Source: Ignavibacteriales bacterium (GTDB taxonomy: Bacteria; Bacteroidota; Ignavibacteria; Ignavibacteriales; Ignavibacteriaceae). From it: a DNA stretch of 64,000 nucleotides. A program made the position numbers and the translations under genes. Position 1 is the first letter of the stretch; every line of letters begins with the position of its first letter. A model generated the notes under the pieces. That model saw only the letters and a list, made by a program, of their open reading frames with translations. It was not told where the DNA came from and made no database searches. Below are positions 28,939 to 37,678 of this stretch, in pieces. The stretch lies in contig JADJNX010000007.1 in assembly GCA_016714125.1 (NCBI GenBank), positions 1 to 64,000 of the forward strand. The letters run 5' to 3'.

Positions 28939-30591
28939 CTATTTCAACAAAACAAGTTTCTTGACAGAAGTGAATCCTGCCGTTTCCATTCTGTAAAAAT
29001 ATACGCCGCCGGGGAGGTTAGAGGCATCAAAAGTTACCTGATGGTCGCCGGGAGCTTTTTCTTCATTTACGAGCAATGCCACTTCATTTCCCACAACATC
29101 ATAAACCGCCAACTTAACAAATGAGAGGTTACCAGTGATGTTTGGAACGGTAAATCCAATTTTGGTTTGTGGATTAAAAGGATTTGGGTAGTTCTGTTTT
29201 AATGTAAATGAGTTAATGGTCAATGTTGTTTTGTTTTCATCGCCAATTCCCGTTCCGATATCACTTACGCCCTTAACCATACCGGAGAAGGTACCGCCGT
29301 CGCTATTGATGTCGATCAGTCCGGCAACATTTCCAACAGCAACAGGTTTAAATGAAATCAACACTTCCACCGCTGAGTTGGCGGCTACCTGAATCGGCAT
29401 GTTTACAAACTTGAACACCGGATTGCTGATGCTGCTGTTTGCAATGGTTAAAACCTTGTTTCCACTGTTAATCAGCCACATCGAAACATACGCAGAATCG
29501 TTCACATATATTGTGTCGAACACAACTCCTTTGGGGAAAATGTTGAGTTTTGACGATGGCGAAGCCGAATTGTTGTTGATAAAACTGTAAACACGGTCAA
29601 TAAACTCGGGGTGATCGATTAACGGATTTCTTCTCATTTGAAGGGTTGTTACCGCCACATTTCTTCCCAATTCTCTGGCATCAACTGGATCACTCCAGTT
29701 CCAAACTCTAAAAACCGATTCCTGGGATACATTCAAATAAGATTGATAGTTGGTTGGATATCTTAATATAAAATAGAGCATCGAGCGGGCAACATTTCCC
29801 TTGTGGACATCACGCGGTTCAAAAACTATTCCTCCTGTACCATTTCCAAGTTTACTTCCACCTACTGTCCATGTAACACCACTGGTTACCACTCCAAAGT
29901 TATAGTTGCTTCGAGTGTTATTTGCCGAACTGTTTGTTGGATAAAGATGGTAAAGATCGGATCTCATTGGTTCTGCCTGAGCGAAAGTACCTTGAGGCCA
30001 GGTGTGTTCGGTGTCGAATCCAAGATTTTGTGCTGTGGTTCTGTTGGCAGCTTTTATTTTAATTCCGGTATAAACACATTCGATTGTGTCAGAGCCAAGA
30101 TCATCAATCGTCTCAAACATCCTATCGCGAGCGGAATTATAACCAAGTGAGATGTGGTTGATCACCAGACCGTTTAGAGCAGTTTTTAACTCTGCATCAT
30201 ATTTATCAAAAGTTGTTGTCTGGTAGCTGTCACCGGTGGAGCCCGAACCGTTTAACACAACAGCATAAGATGTGGAGCTGTCGGTGGTATAAAAAGCGAG
30301 GAACGATTTATCGGTAACATTCTGAGTTGGTCTGTAAACAACTGTTATCTGTGCGCTGTCATTTGCGGGAATTGTAACAAGAGTATCCACGGGAGTGAAG
30401 ACAGGCAGCAATGAAACCACTTTCACAGTTTTTGGTGAATCAAAATGATTAACCAGATAAAATGAACCATTAACATTGTTTTTAAGCACTGTAAGAGGGA
30501 AAGTAAGCTCCTGTGTAACAGAACTTAACTGGCCAAATGTATCAATAACACTAACCAGCGACAAAAATGAAATGAAAAGTAGCTTTTTCAA
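28939..30591 (-). CDS. Secreted endonuclease I family nuclease with T9SS sorting domain
   Basis: Intact paralogue (550 residues) of the nuclease at 26736-28148. Signal peptide 'MKKLLFISFLSLVSVIDTFG'; an N-terminal beta domain (about 20-130, 'choice-of-anchor'-like); endonuclease I core with 'GFDTEHTWPQGTFAQAEPMR' and 'SDLYHLYPTNSSANNTRSNY' about 193-233; 'VARSMLYFILRYP', 'RRNPLIDHPEFIDRVYSFIN'. Then a second beta domain and a sorting domain ('LKQNYPNPFNPQTKIGFTV', 'GVYFYRMETAGF'). Expected to be secreted across both membranes. Compared with its neighbour it has an added N-terminal domain, so the pair has diverged in architecture. Confidence 0.85.
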   Translation of the reverse strand: MKKLLFISFLSLVSVIDTFGQLSSVTQELTFPLTVLKNNVNGSFYLVNHFDSPKTVKVVSLLPVFTPVDTLVTIPANDSAQITVVYRPTQNVTDKSFLAFYTTDSSTSYAVVLNGSGSTGDSYQTTTFDKYDAELKTALNGLVINHISLGYNSARDRMFETIDDLGSDTIECVYTGIKIKAANRTTAQNLGFDTEHTWPQGTFAQAEPMRSDLYHLYPTNSSANNTRSNYNFGVVTSGVTWTVGGSKLGNGTGGIVFEPRDVHKGNVARSMLYFILRYPTNYQSYLNVSQESVFRVWNWSDPVDARELGRNVAVTTLQMRRNPLIDHPEFIDRVYSFINNNSASPSSKLNIFPKGVVFDTIYVNDSAYVSMWLINSGNKVLTIANSSISNPVFKFVNMPIQVAANSAVEVLISFKPVAVGNVAGLIDINSDGGTFSGMVKGVSDIGTGIGDENKTTLTINSFTLKQNYPNPFNPQTKIGFTVPNITGNLSFVKLAVYDVVGNEVALLVNEEKAPGDHQVTFDASNLPGGVYFYRMETAGFTSVKKLVLLK

Positions 30592-30867
30592 AGTGGGATA
30601 CTCAATAATTATTTAAAAGGTAACCTTAAATATAAGGGTATTCAATTAATTAATTGGAGCAGGGATTTTAGGGGTGAGGGGAGACTTAGTTCGCGTGTGA
30701 GTCTTTTCATTTCAATTCTCTTAAAGCGAGATTCACTGAAATGAAAATAAAATTTCGCTGGTCCATAAAAACTGATTTATTACTTCATTATTATAGAAAT
30801 GAAATGTCCGGGGATGTGCAAATTTAGGGTGTGGAATTTTCTTTTTATGAAAAACCGGAGTTATCCC

Positions 30868-31311
30868 ATGCAAGTCAGAAGCAGAATATCTTATGAAGCC
30901 GGACTAAAAATCGGCGACTACAGCGTTACTTTCCCCGAGGCATATAAATTTCTGGGATCGATTGGGAAAGATCAGGTTGAAGGATTTTGGATGGGAACAG
31001 CACAAAATGCACACCTCTATTATATGGATGCATATTTTGCTTACATCAAGTTTTACCCCCATGAACTGGAGTTTGCACAAAAACTTAACATGCGAATCTA
31101 CGATGGCACCGAGGACAGGGCCAAATATCTGTTCCGCGAACCCCTCAAAGAACTTGCTCGAAAACATGACCTGATCAACAGCCGAATTGTCACCTTCCAG
31201 GGTGGCGAAAAAATCTTCGACAAAATGTTTACCCGACGAGGCACCCCCACCGCCTTCTTCGATGACCTTCTCCAACTAATAAGAGATATCTATAACCAAA
31301 AACCGTGGTAA
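30868..31311 (+). CDS. Hypothetical protein, 147 residues
   Basis: I do not recognise it. Start chosen at the ATG at 30868 behind GGAG eight bases upstream; in-frame ATGs at 30799 and 30847 lack a good RBS. Cytoplasmic in character, mixed alpha/beta, rich in aromatic and charged residues ('AYKFLGSIGKDQVEGFWMGT', 'AQNAHLYYMDAYFAYIKFYP'), with a C-terminal helix 'FFDDLLQLIRDIYNQKPW'. No signal peptide or TM. It stands alone on the plus strand between minus-strand genes. Confidence 0.6.
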   Translation: MQVRSRISYEAGLKIGDYSVTFPEAYKFLGSIGKDQVEGFWMGTAQNAHLYYMDAYFAYIKFYPHELEFAQKLNMRIYDGTEDRAKYLFREPLKELARKHDLINSRIVTFQGGEKIFDKMFTRRGTPTAFFDDLLQLIRDIYNQKPW

Positions 31312-31478
31312 GGGGGGAGCATACCTAACACCTTAAAAAGAGTGCAGCTCCAGTATAACCTTCCATGTTTTTCTTGAATTCGCCAAATTTTCGTTTATAA
31401 CCATATTTTTGGGTTTGTTTTTTATGGATATAGCCATAAATCCGCAATTCAATTACTTATTGCTCCGAAGAGAGCTTA

Positions 31479-31811
31479 TTAAATCTTAATCTTCACACCT
31501 TTTGCCAGAATCTCAGCCTTGGCAAATGGAGAGTTATCGAAATCCTCTGAAGTGAATGGATGTGTTTCAATACGGGGGTCAATGTTTAATGATATCGGTA
31601 TAAGAAACAGATTATCATCAAATCTCGATCCGGTGAAATCATCTGAAATTATAGCTATATCTATATCAGACCACTCAAAGTCCGTTTTCGATTTATCGGC
31701 AAAAGAACCAAATAAGAAGACACCAAGCACATTTATTTTGTTCTTTCTTAACTCATCTGCCAGCTCCCTGGCTTTCAAAATTGCGTATTCCCTATTATAT
31801 TTTTTATCCAT
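31479..31811 (-). CDS. MNT-type nucleotidyltransferase domain protein
   Basis: 110-residue minimal nucleotidyltransferase. Catalytic motif in 'VFLFGSFADKSKTDFEWSDI' continuing 'DIAII' (about 31-55): GS followed by the DxD pair. A later acidic residue in 'NIDPRIETHPFTSEDFD' could complete the site. Such MntA proteins usually act as antitoxins for an adjacent HEPN toxin (type VII) by AMPylating it; no HEPN gene is seen on either side, so this is an orphan or works on something else. 74 bases downstream of the HicB-like gene on the same strand. Confidence 0.75.
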   Translation of the reverse strand: MDKKYNREYAILKARELADELRKNKINVLGVFLFGSFADKSKTDFEWSDIDIAIISDDFTGSRFDDNLFLIPISLNIDPRIETHPFTSEDFDNSPFAKAEILAKGVKIKI

Positions 31812-31885
31812 CGTTTTTTTGATTCAGGTACATCTTAGTCAACCCCATTTTCCCAATAAGAAAGTGCAAGGATTTCAAGGTCAGA

Positions 31886-32086
31886 TCAAAATACCTTTAC
31901 TGCCTTCTCACCCCTCGATTCACAAAACTCCAAATAATCATCTACAGAATCATGAAATGCCTTTTCGAGTTCAGAAACCGATTCAGCCTGAAAGGTTATA
32001 ACATCTTTTGTGTTGATGACTTCGCCTGAAAAAATCTTTGCCTCTTCGTCATAATTGACAACGGCTTCATAACCTTTATAATCCAT
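31886..32086 (-). CDS. HicB-like antitoxin N-terminal domain, 66 residues
   Basis: 'MDYKGYEAVVNYDEEAKIFS' then 'GEVINTKDVITFQAESVSEL' and 'AFHDSVDDYLEFCESRGEKA' is the partial RNase H-like fold of HicB antitoxins. It ends at residue 66, before the usual ribbon-helix-helix DNA-binding domain, so it is the short form or truncated. No hicA-like toxin (about 60-80 residues with a dsRNA-binding fold) is next to it. Orphan antitoxin or remnant. Confidence 0.7.
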   Translation of the reverse strand: MDYKGYEAVVNYDEEAKIFSGEVINTKDVITFQAESVSELEKAFHDSVDDYLEFCESRGEKAVKVF

Positions 32087-32416
32087 ATTTAACTCCGGCT
32101 CCTGTTAGAAATTTTCTTTCTGATATTTAAGTACTTTTTGTTTTTGCTGTTCTAAAATATGATGCAGCCACTAAATAGACAAGTATTTAATGATTTTGTA
32201 TAACTCTAAACTCCATGTTCAAAATTTCATGGCTCAGTATTTAGTAATCTTTGCGTTATCTGAGCCTGATGATTTCGAAAAAATTGAATTTAAGTTTCAG
32301 AGCCTTGTAACATGATGTAATAAAAAACCCGCTCAAAAGAGCGGGTTCGGAATTATTGCTTTTACTATTTGATTCAGTCTTGTGTTATTCCATCAATAAC
32401 TGGCATACCCAGTCTT
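32087..32416. other. Intergenic region
   Basis: 330 bases. Apart from the terminator at 32326-32347 I see nothing firm. A 28-codon plus-strand frame at 32229-32315 has no RBS and is not called. Confidence 0.5.
32326..32347 (-). terminator. Intrinsic terminator after the small zinc protein gene
   Basis: Minus strand AACCCGCTC-TTTT-GAGCGGGTT followed by TTTT; perfect 9-base stem, 70 bases past the stop of the gene at 32417. Confidence 0.85.
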
Positions 32417-32668
32417 TTAGGAAATCAGAATGAGACATTCTTTACACCAGTGTAACTTAGTTTTTGCGAATTGTAAAAAATCAACCGGAGTTGCTCGACC
32501 ACAATTCTCACACCGAAAGTTGTATATCGTTTTCTGTTTTTCTTCATCAAGATCATTATTAAGGTGTAAATACGGACGAAACGCGTAAATTTCCTTAGTT
32601 TCAGAATCAATTAATTGAGTTTGAGGGTTTTGCTTGGAGCTTTTGGCTCTTTTTTTATTTGTATACAC
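32417..32668 (-). CDS. Small zinc-binding protein, 83 residues, unknown function
   Basis: GTG start with AAGGA upstream. Basic N-terminus ('NKKRAKSSKQNPQ') and two CxxC knuckles, 'RCENCGRATPVDF' and 'HWCKECLIL', 20 residues apart, which should bind one zinc. The middle is acidic ('NNDLDEEKQKT'). It lies downstream of the XRE-ImmA gene on the same strand and is closed by its own terminator. I know no named family; a nucleic-acid-binding accessory is possible. Confidence 0.6.
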   Translation of the reverse strand: MYTNKKRAKSSKQNPQTQLIDSETKEIYAFRPYLHLNNDLDEEKQKTIYNFRCENCGRATPVDFLQFAKTKLHWCKECLILIS

Positions 32669-32820
32669 TATGTATTCCTTTAAAGATTAAGGAAATAAAA
32701 AATAGGCCGAGTCACTAAATCTGTTGATTAATAGGATAAAAGTATGTATAATTACTATGCTAAATTGTAATAATTTACATCTGAAAAACCCTCGGCCAAA
32801 CCGTTGGTTTTTGCTGTTTT

Positions 32821-32853
32821 AAAGCTTAAACAGTTCACACCTGTTTAAGCTTT
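32821..32853 (-). terminator. Inverted repeat overlapping the end of the XRE-ImmA frame
   Basis: Perfect 13-base arms aaagcttaaacag / ctgtttaagcttt with a 7-base loop. The stop codon (32845-32847) lies inside one arm; T-rich sequence follows on the minus strand. Probably a terminator. Confidence 0.65.
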
Positions 32854-32976
32854 TCTTTTTTTCTCTGCTTGAGACAATGCAGAACCGGCTAAAGCCTTTG
32901 CATTATCTGAGTATCTTCCATCTCGAAGCACTTTTGAAGCCAACTTGGCAATGCTTCCTGAAGTTTTTTTACTCAT
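32845..32976 (-). CDS. 43-residue basic small protein, possibly separate from the XRE-ImmA frame
   Basis: Begins 'MSKKTSGSIAKLASKVLRDG' and ends 'LAGSALSQAEKKRKA'. Although in frame with the XRE-ImmA gene, its ATG (32974-32976) is preceded by AAAGGAGGT at six bases, an ideal ribosome-binding site that makes no sense inside a gene. A TAA lies one frame away just after this site, where the upstream gene would stop. I recall stand-alone small proteins of this Ser/Lys/Ala type next to XRE-ImmA genes, but this should be checked. Possible partner or antitoxin. Confidence 0.6.
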   Translation of the reverse strand: MSKKTSGSIAKLASKVLRDGRYSDNAKALAGSALSQAEKKRKA

Positions 32977-34062
32977 ATTTTTACCTCCTTTCTCTTTTAA
33001 TTGATAATCAAAATATTTGTTTCTAGAAACCAAGGAGTCCGCAAGAGTCGCTTCAATATTGTAATCTTCAATTGCGGTTTGGGGATCAATATAACCTTCT
33101 GTTAATGCACGTATCGCAAGCTTTTCTATGCGATTGGAACTTTCCGATTTAAGTATAATTTCTTCTTTATTTCGTAAACCAGCATAAGTCAAATATTGAA
33201 ACCATTCCTTATAATGAGCTTCTGAAATAATCTCAAGGTCCTTCATTCTGTAAATAATAGCTTGAATACTTACGCCGGTGTCTTCCTTAAACTTCTTTAA
33301 TTCTTCGTAAGTAATTAGATTCCTTCTAGCGCCAAGACGCTTTACCATGAGTTCGCGAGGTAATAAAAACGCACTGGCGAATCTGTTTGCCACCTTTTCT
33401 CCATTTAGTTCCCCCTGAATATCAAGTAACAAATGTCCTAACTCATGCGCCATACTAAATCTCTGTCTGTCACCGGGGTCATTTTTTTGACAAAAGACTA
33501 AACCCATCACAATTTGTTCATCACCAAATGAAACTTCTGCCGAAAACCCATCAAATTCTGAATCATGTTCCTCAAAAAGTACCAGGATGTTCTGAGATTC
33601 TAACACCTCCGTCAAATTTGGAATTGGTTGTGTTCCTAACTTCCAACTTTCCCGAATGCTATTCGCTACATTATCAACATCCTCAAAAGAATTAACGACA
33701 AACTTCGAAAGTCTTCCCACAGACTTAAAATAAGCTGGGTCCAGTCTATCCATAAGGGCCAAAATCTTCTCAGTGGTAACAGTTAGAGAAGCTTTTATTT
33801 CATCTTGTTGTCTCATGCTCAGTGAGCTTTTATTCCTAAATGAGAGAAGATTGAAATTAAAGGGCGACGGAAACAGAAATAACTCAACAGGAACATCAAG
33901 TGCATCAGCAATCAAAGAAAGGTTTTGCTCTGATGGATTGATAATACCTCGTTCATATTTCGAGATGGTCATTTTACTAATTTGACCATTCATTTTTAAA
34001 GTTATATCATCAAGTGATAACTGTTTGATGAGTCTATACTGTCTAATTTTTTGACCAATCAT
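32845..34062 (-). CDS. XRE-family regulator fused to ImmA/IrrE-type metallopeptidase domain
   Basis: N-terminal helix-turn-helix about residues 1-65 ('IRQYRLIKQLSLDDITLKMN', 'ISKMTISKYERGIINPSEQN') followed by an ImmA/IrrE domain with the zinc motif 'FSMAHELGHLLLD' about 206-218 and 'NRFASAFLLPRELM' carrying the third ligand region. In ImmA/IrrE systems the peptidase cleaves a partner repressor, and in fused XRE-ImmA proteins it often pairs with a small gene nearby. The frame continues without stop through a perfect internal RBS into a 43-residue module, so the natural end is probably about 32980-32990. Upstream lies the type IIG-like gene; control of that gene or of a toxin-antitoxin pair are both plausible. 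Confidence 0.8.
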   Translation of the reverse strand: MIGQKIRQYRLIKQLSLDDITLKMNGQISKMTISKYERGIINPSEQNLSLIADALDVPVELFLFPSPFNFNLLSFRNKSSLSMRQQDEIKASLTVTTEKILALMDRLDPAYFKSVGRLSKFVVNSFEDVDNVANSIRESWKLGTQPIPNLTEVLESQNILVLFEEHDSEFDGFSAEVSFGDEQIVMGLVFCQKNDPGDRQRFSMAHELGHLLLDIQGELNGEKVANRFASAFLLPRELMVKRLGARRNLITYEELKKFKEDTGVSIQAIIYRMKDLEIISEAHYKEWFQYLTYAGLRNKEEIILKSESSNRIEKLAIRALTEGYIDPQTAIEDYNIEATLADSLVSRNKYFDYQLKEKGGKNMSKKTSGSIAKLASKVLRDGRYSDNAKALAGSALSQAEKKRKA

Positions 34063-34528
34063 TGAATTCTCAGGTTTACAATAATTCTAAATTCTTAAAT
34101 TTTGTCTTCAACTGAAAAACTACATCTTTGAATAGCTAAATATAAACCGAACTTTGGTTTCACGCAAATCAAATCTTTGACTAGTGCTATTTTGGCTTAA
34201 AAACGAACTATATTTCTTTTAAAGAAAATAATTCTTCATCTTTTAACTGCTTATATAACAAAAGAAGAATCCATAAAGTCATAGATATTAAGGAATTAAC
34301 TCGGAAATGTGGGGTTTTTGTTGAAAAGCAAAAATGCACTCTGGTGGGTCAAAGGAGAAGACTTATTTGGGATAAACAAAAAAATCGATAAGGTATAAGG
34401 GGTGGTACAACTCATGCATATGGTAAGGAAAACGATGAAATCTTATCTACTACCTGATAGAACTGGAATAATTTTGATCAAGAAAAACCATCGGCTGTTC
34501 TTTATATGGACCAGCTCTTTGCAATCCC
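34063..34528. pseudogene. Intergenic region with a possible plus-strand gene remnant
   Basis: Most is AT-rich and empty. From about 34320 to 34532 the plus strand reads protein-like but in pieces: 'LKSKNALWWVKGEDLFGINK' in one frame, then 'GTTHAYGKENDEILSTT' and, past two stops, 'NWNNFDQEKPSAVLYMDQLF'. This may be the remains of a gene, perhaps linked to the restriction system, whose end just touches it. Function not identified. Confidence 0.25.
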
Positions 34529-37383
34529 CTAAATCTCAATCACCTCATCTATCTCTTTTTGAAGTTCTATTGTCTTTTCCAGGGCGGTGACAATTTTACA
34601 GTAGGTTTGAACTTCCTCAAGTGTTAACTCTTTCCCTTTGCGGTCTTTTAGCCATTTATGGCAAACTTGATAACTTCCTATTTGATAATCAAATACAACT
34701 TTTTGTCACCGGAGCAAAATAATTTGCCTCATTAATGTAAACACATTCGTTAATGAATTTGATCTCTTCAACAACATTACTGCCGTCCCCTTGATATCTG
34801 GCTGAAGGCGTGGTTAATACTTCGTCTTGCAGTAAATGAAGTTTTGAGAGTCCCTTACCCAGTTTAGTAAGTGCTAAAAACTTTGAGTAATCTGTGGTAA
34901 ATGGTATACGAGGAAAATCCATGCTGAGAAAATTTTCATACTTCTCTCGATACCTGTTTGAATACAGAACAGCATAAATGTAAAAAAATATCTGTGATTC
35001 AGTTAAATCAACTTGTTGTGAAAAACCATTTTTAAGCAAAATAAAAATTTCATCTTTTATATTCGATAGCCTTTCATTAAAATGCTCACTATCATCTGTG
35101 TACAACAAATGTAAAGGAAAAGATAATTTAATTCGCTTGTCCTGTTTGATACGACACACATATCAGTTATCATGTTAGTTATAAAAGCATGCGCATATTT
35201 TCCACTCGTTTTTTGTCTGCATGTAAGTAACGCATAATTTGGCTGTTTTAGATGTTGCATAATATCACGCCTCGGCATACAAATAAATCCTCTGGATTTG
35301 CCTGTGTAATAATGATTGTTAGTCCATCCCTGGCAGTATATAGCCCGGAATTATATTTATGAAAAATGTCTGTAATTTTTGTGAATGCATTATACTGATC
35401 GTACAATGAATAATCAGAAGGCTTTAAAAGGAAAAATTCCTTCGCTGGGTTAATTTCATTCCATTTAATTGTCAATATATCTTCTGAGATTAAGGAATTG
35501 TATTTTGAGTTTCTTGATCCAAAACAATCTGAATGGAAAATATGTTTGCTTGATGGGACCAGTGATTTTTTAATCAGAAAAATAATGCTGACTCCTTGCC
35601 TGATATCAAAGACATTTTCATCTTTACCACCATCTGGAGCTTTTTCATTTTTGAGAGTGTTCCCATGAAGATCAAGGATATAAATCTCATCAAAACTATC
35701 CATCAGACTTTTACGCATTCCACGGAAAGTGGGGTTATCCAGGTATCCGTGATTTGTGATAAGACATGCAACACCTTCACCTGTCTGATCGATTTTATGC
35801 TGAGCGAAACGGATGAATTTTACATAATCGTCTTGAAGTCCTTTTGGATTTTTTTCATTAATCGACACACCATCAACGAAATAATAGTCTTTCACTTTAT
35901 CAGCAATCCAAGGAGCGTTGTTTGATGATTCATAAGAGTACGGAGGATTACCGATGACAATCTGAATTTTGGTGTTCTTTTTAACCTCACCGGCAAGGTG
36001 GCTCTCTTTTGAGAGGGATGAGAGACCAGGAAACCTGACTGTATCAAGGTCTTCCATTTCAAGTGTGTTGGTTAGGAAATATTGTACCCTGTCGTCATCT
36101 TCGAGTTGATAACCAAGTTCTTCAAGCATAAACGAGGTTTTCATGTGCCCAATTGCGTATGGAGCCATCATCAGTTCAAAAGCATAAAAATTCTTAAGCA
36201 GTTGTTGTTTGATGAACTGCTTTTTCATTCCCTCGCCATAAAGTTTTATATACTCGTCAACAGCCACTTCCATTGCTTTGGTGAAAAACGAAAGTGTACC
36301 ACCGGCAGGGTCGAGAAGGGTAACATTATCACCAGCCAAACCGGCAGAAATACCAAATTTTTCTTTTAGAATTATATTTACAGATCTCACCATAAAATCA
36401 ACGACCGGTTCAGGAGTATAATAGACACCCCGTTTCTCGCGGGTGCGAGGGTCATACTTTTCAAGGAAGGTTTCGTAGAAGTGAATGATTGGGTCACTCC
36501 CCTTACCCGATTTGTAATATTGTTCGAGGATCAACTTTACATCAGTGACTGCCAGAACTCCGGCAATATCATCGATTATTGTCTCCATTTGTTTGGGTAG
36601 AGCTCCTATGGAAACAAAGCCAAAAATGTCCCTTAAAATACCTATGGTTTTTGGAATATATGTGTATGCTGTGATTCTGCTAAAATCCTTACCGGCTCTT
36701 AACCTTGCGGCAAATAGTCCATAGGTAATGGTTTGTGCATAAAGATCTGCAAAATCATCTTCAGTTAAATCAGCGATTAAATACTTTTTAAAAGCCTCAT
36801 AAAATCCTCGAATATCTTCATTTTCCGGCAATTCAATTTTAATAATTTCATCTCTGAGGAACTTTGTTCTTTGAGCAAGAACCTTTGCAAGTTCCTCGGC
36901 AGAGGCGATTGCTGGAAGGGAATAACTTACAAACCGGTCGAGAAGTTCTTCAAATTCGTTCTTCCTCTCGGGAGGCGGAGCGGTTCTCAAAGATTTAATA
37001 TTGTTCCACCTGCCAATAGAAACATTCATTGCTTCCACACCATTTCGGTAGAGACGGAATTCAAGAAAATTAGTTACTATAACATTGGGAAATGTTGTAA
37101 GATACCTTTGAATTTGTTCTGTGTCTTCGATATCGTCAAGGTTGGTGCCGGGTACTTTAGCTTCAATATATCCGATTATGCTGTTATTGCCGTCCCATAT
37201 TCTAAAATCGGGGTTACCGGCAACAGTTTTTTTTGGCAATACTGTAACATCAACAGGTTTATTTAACTTTTGATTTGTAAAATCTGTCAGGAGTGTTTTA
37301 AGAGTGGAATAATATGTTTCTTCCCTGGCATCGCCTCGTTTCCAGACTTCGGTAATTTCGGAAAGATAATTTTTTAGGTTCAT
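34529..37383 (-). CDS. Type IIG-like restriction-modification enzyme, about 950 residues (frame broken)
   Basis: Single-chain endonuclease-methyltransferase. N-terminus: PD-(D/E)xK-like nuclease 'GNPDFRIWDGNNSIIGYIEA' ending in 'EAKVPG' (about 57-80). Helical linker to about 300. Gamma-type N6-adenine methyltransferase: 'REKRGVYYTPEPVVDFMVRS' about 313-332, motif I 'VTLLDPAGGTLSFFTKAME', motif IV 'IVIGNPPYSYES' about 480. Then target-recognition and C-terminal regions ('YALLTCRQKTSGKYAHAFIT', 'YQVCHKWLKDRKGKELTLEE') ending at a TAG (34529-34531). Breaks about 35265, 35122 and 34700, all beside short homopolymers; the joined frame follows the known family through to its usual end. The target site cannot be read from sequence. 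Confidence 0.85.
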
Positions 37384-37585
37384 GACAGATTCATCCTGCT
37401 GATGTCAGTATATTGTATTAAATGGAAAAGTCAAATTTAATGAATTTTAACCACAAATTTCTATCTCAACAATTGTGTTAAGGAAATTCTACTAACAATG
37501 GTACATTTTAACTTCCTGCTACTCTGCTACTTAACCCTCATACTCTCGTTGTGTGCTCCGCTTCTTCAAAGGTTTTGAATTTTTT

Positions 37586-37664
37586 AATCATTTATGCCCT
37601 CCTTAAGCCTTTATCCCGGCGTTGAGGGAAACAAGATTTACCCGATCGAAGGGCATAAATGATT
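37586..37664. repeat. 79-base element with 15-base perfect inverted ends
   Basis: aatcatttatgccct at 37586-37600 and its exact reverse complement at 37650-37664 flank 49 bases containing ttatcccggcgttgaggg. Lies in the 295-base gap between the restriction gene and the S46 peptidase. Could be a miniature mobile element, a long hairpin terminator or a protein-binding site. Confidence 0.6.
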
Positions 37665-37678
37665 TTATTTTCAATTTT

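Noticed and set aside
32229..32315. 28-codon plus-strand open frame
   Set aside because: No ribosome-binding site, no recognisable domain, and AT-rich intergenic setting.
34529..37383. Phase variation of the type IIG gene through homopolymer slippage
   Set aside because: The runs at the breaks are short and similar breaks occur in housekeeping genes across the window, so consensus error is simpler.
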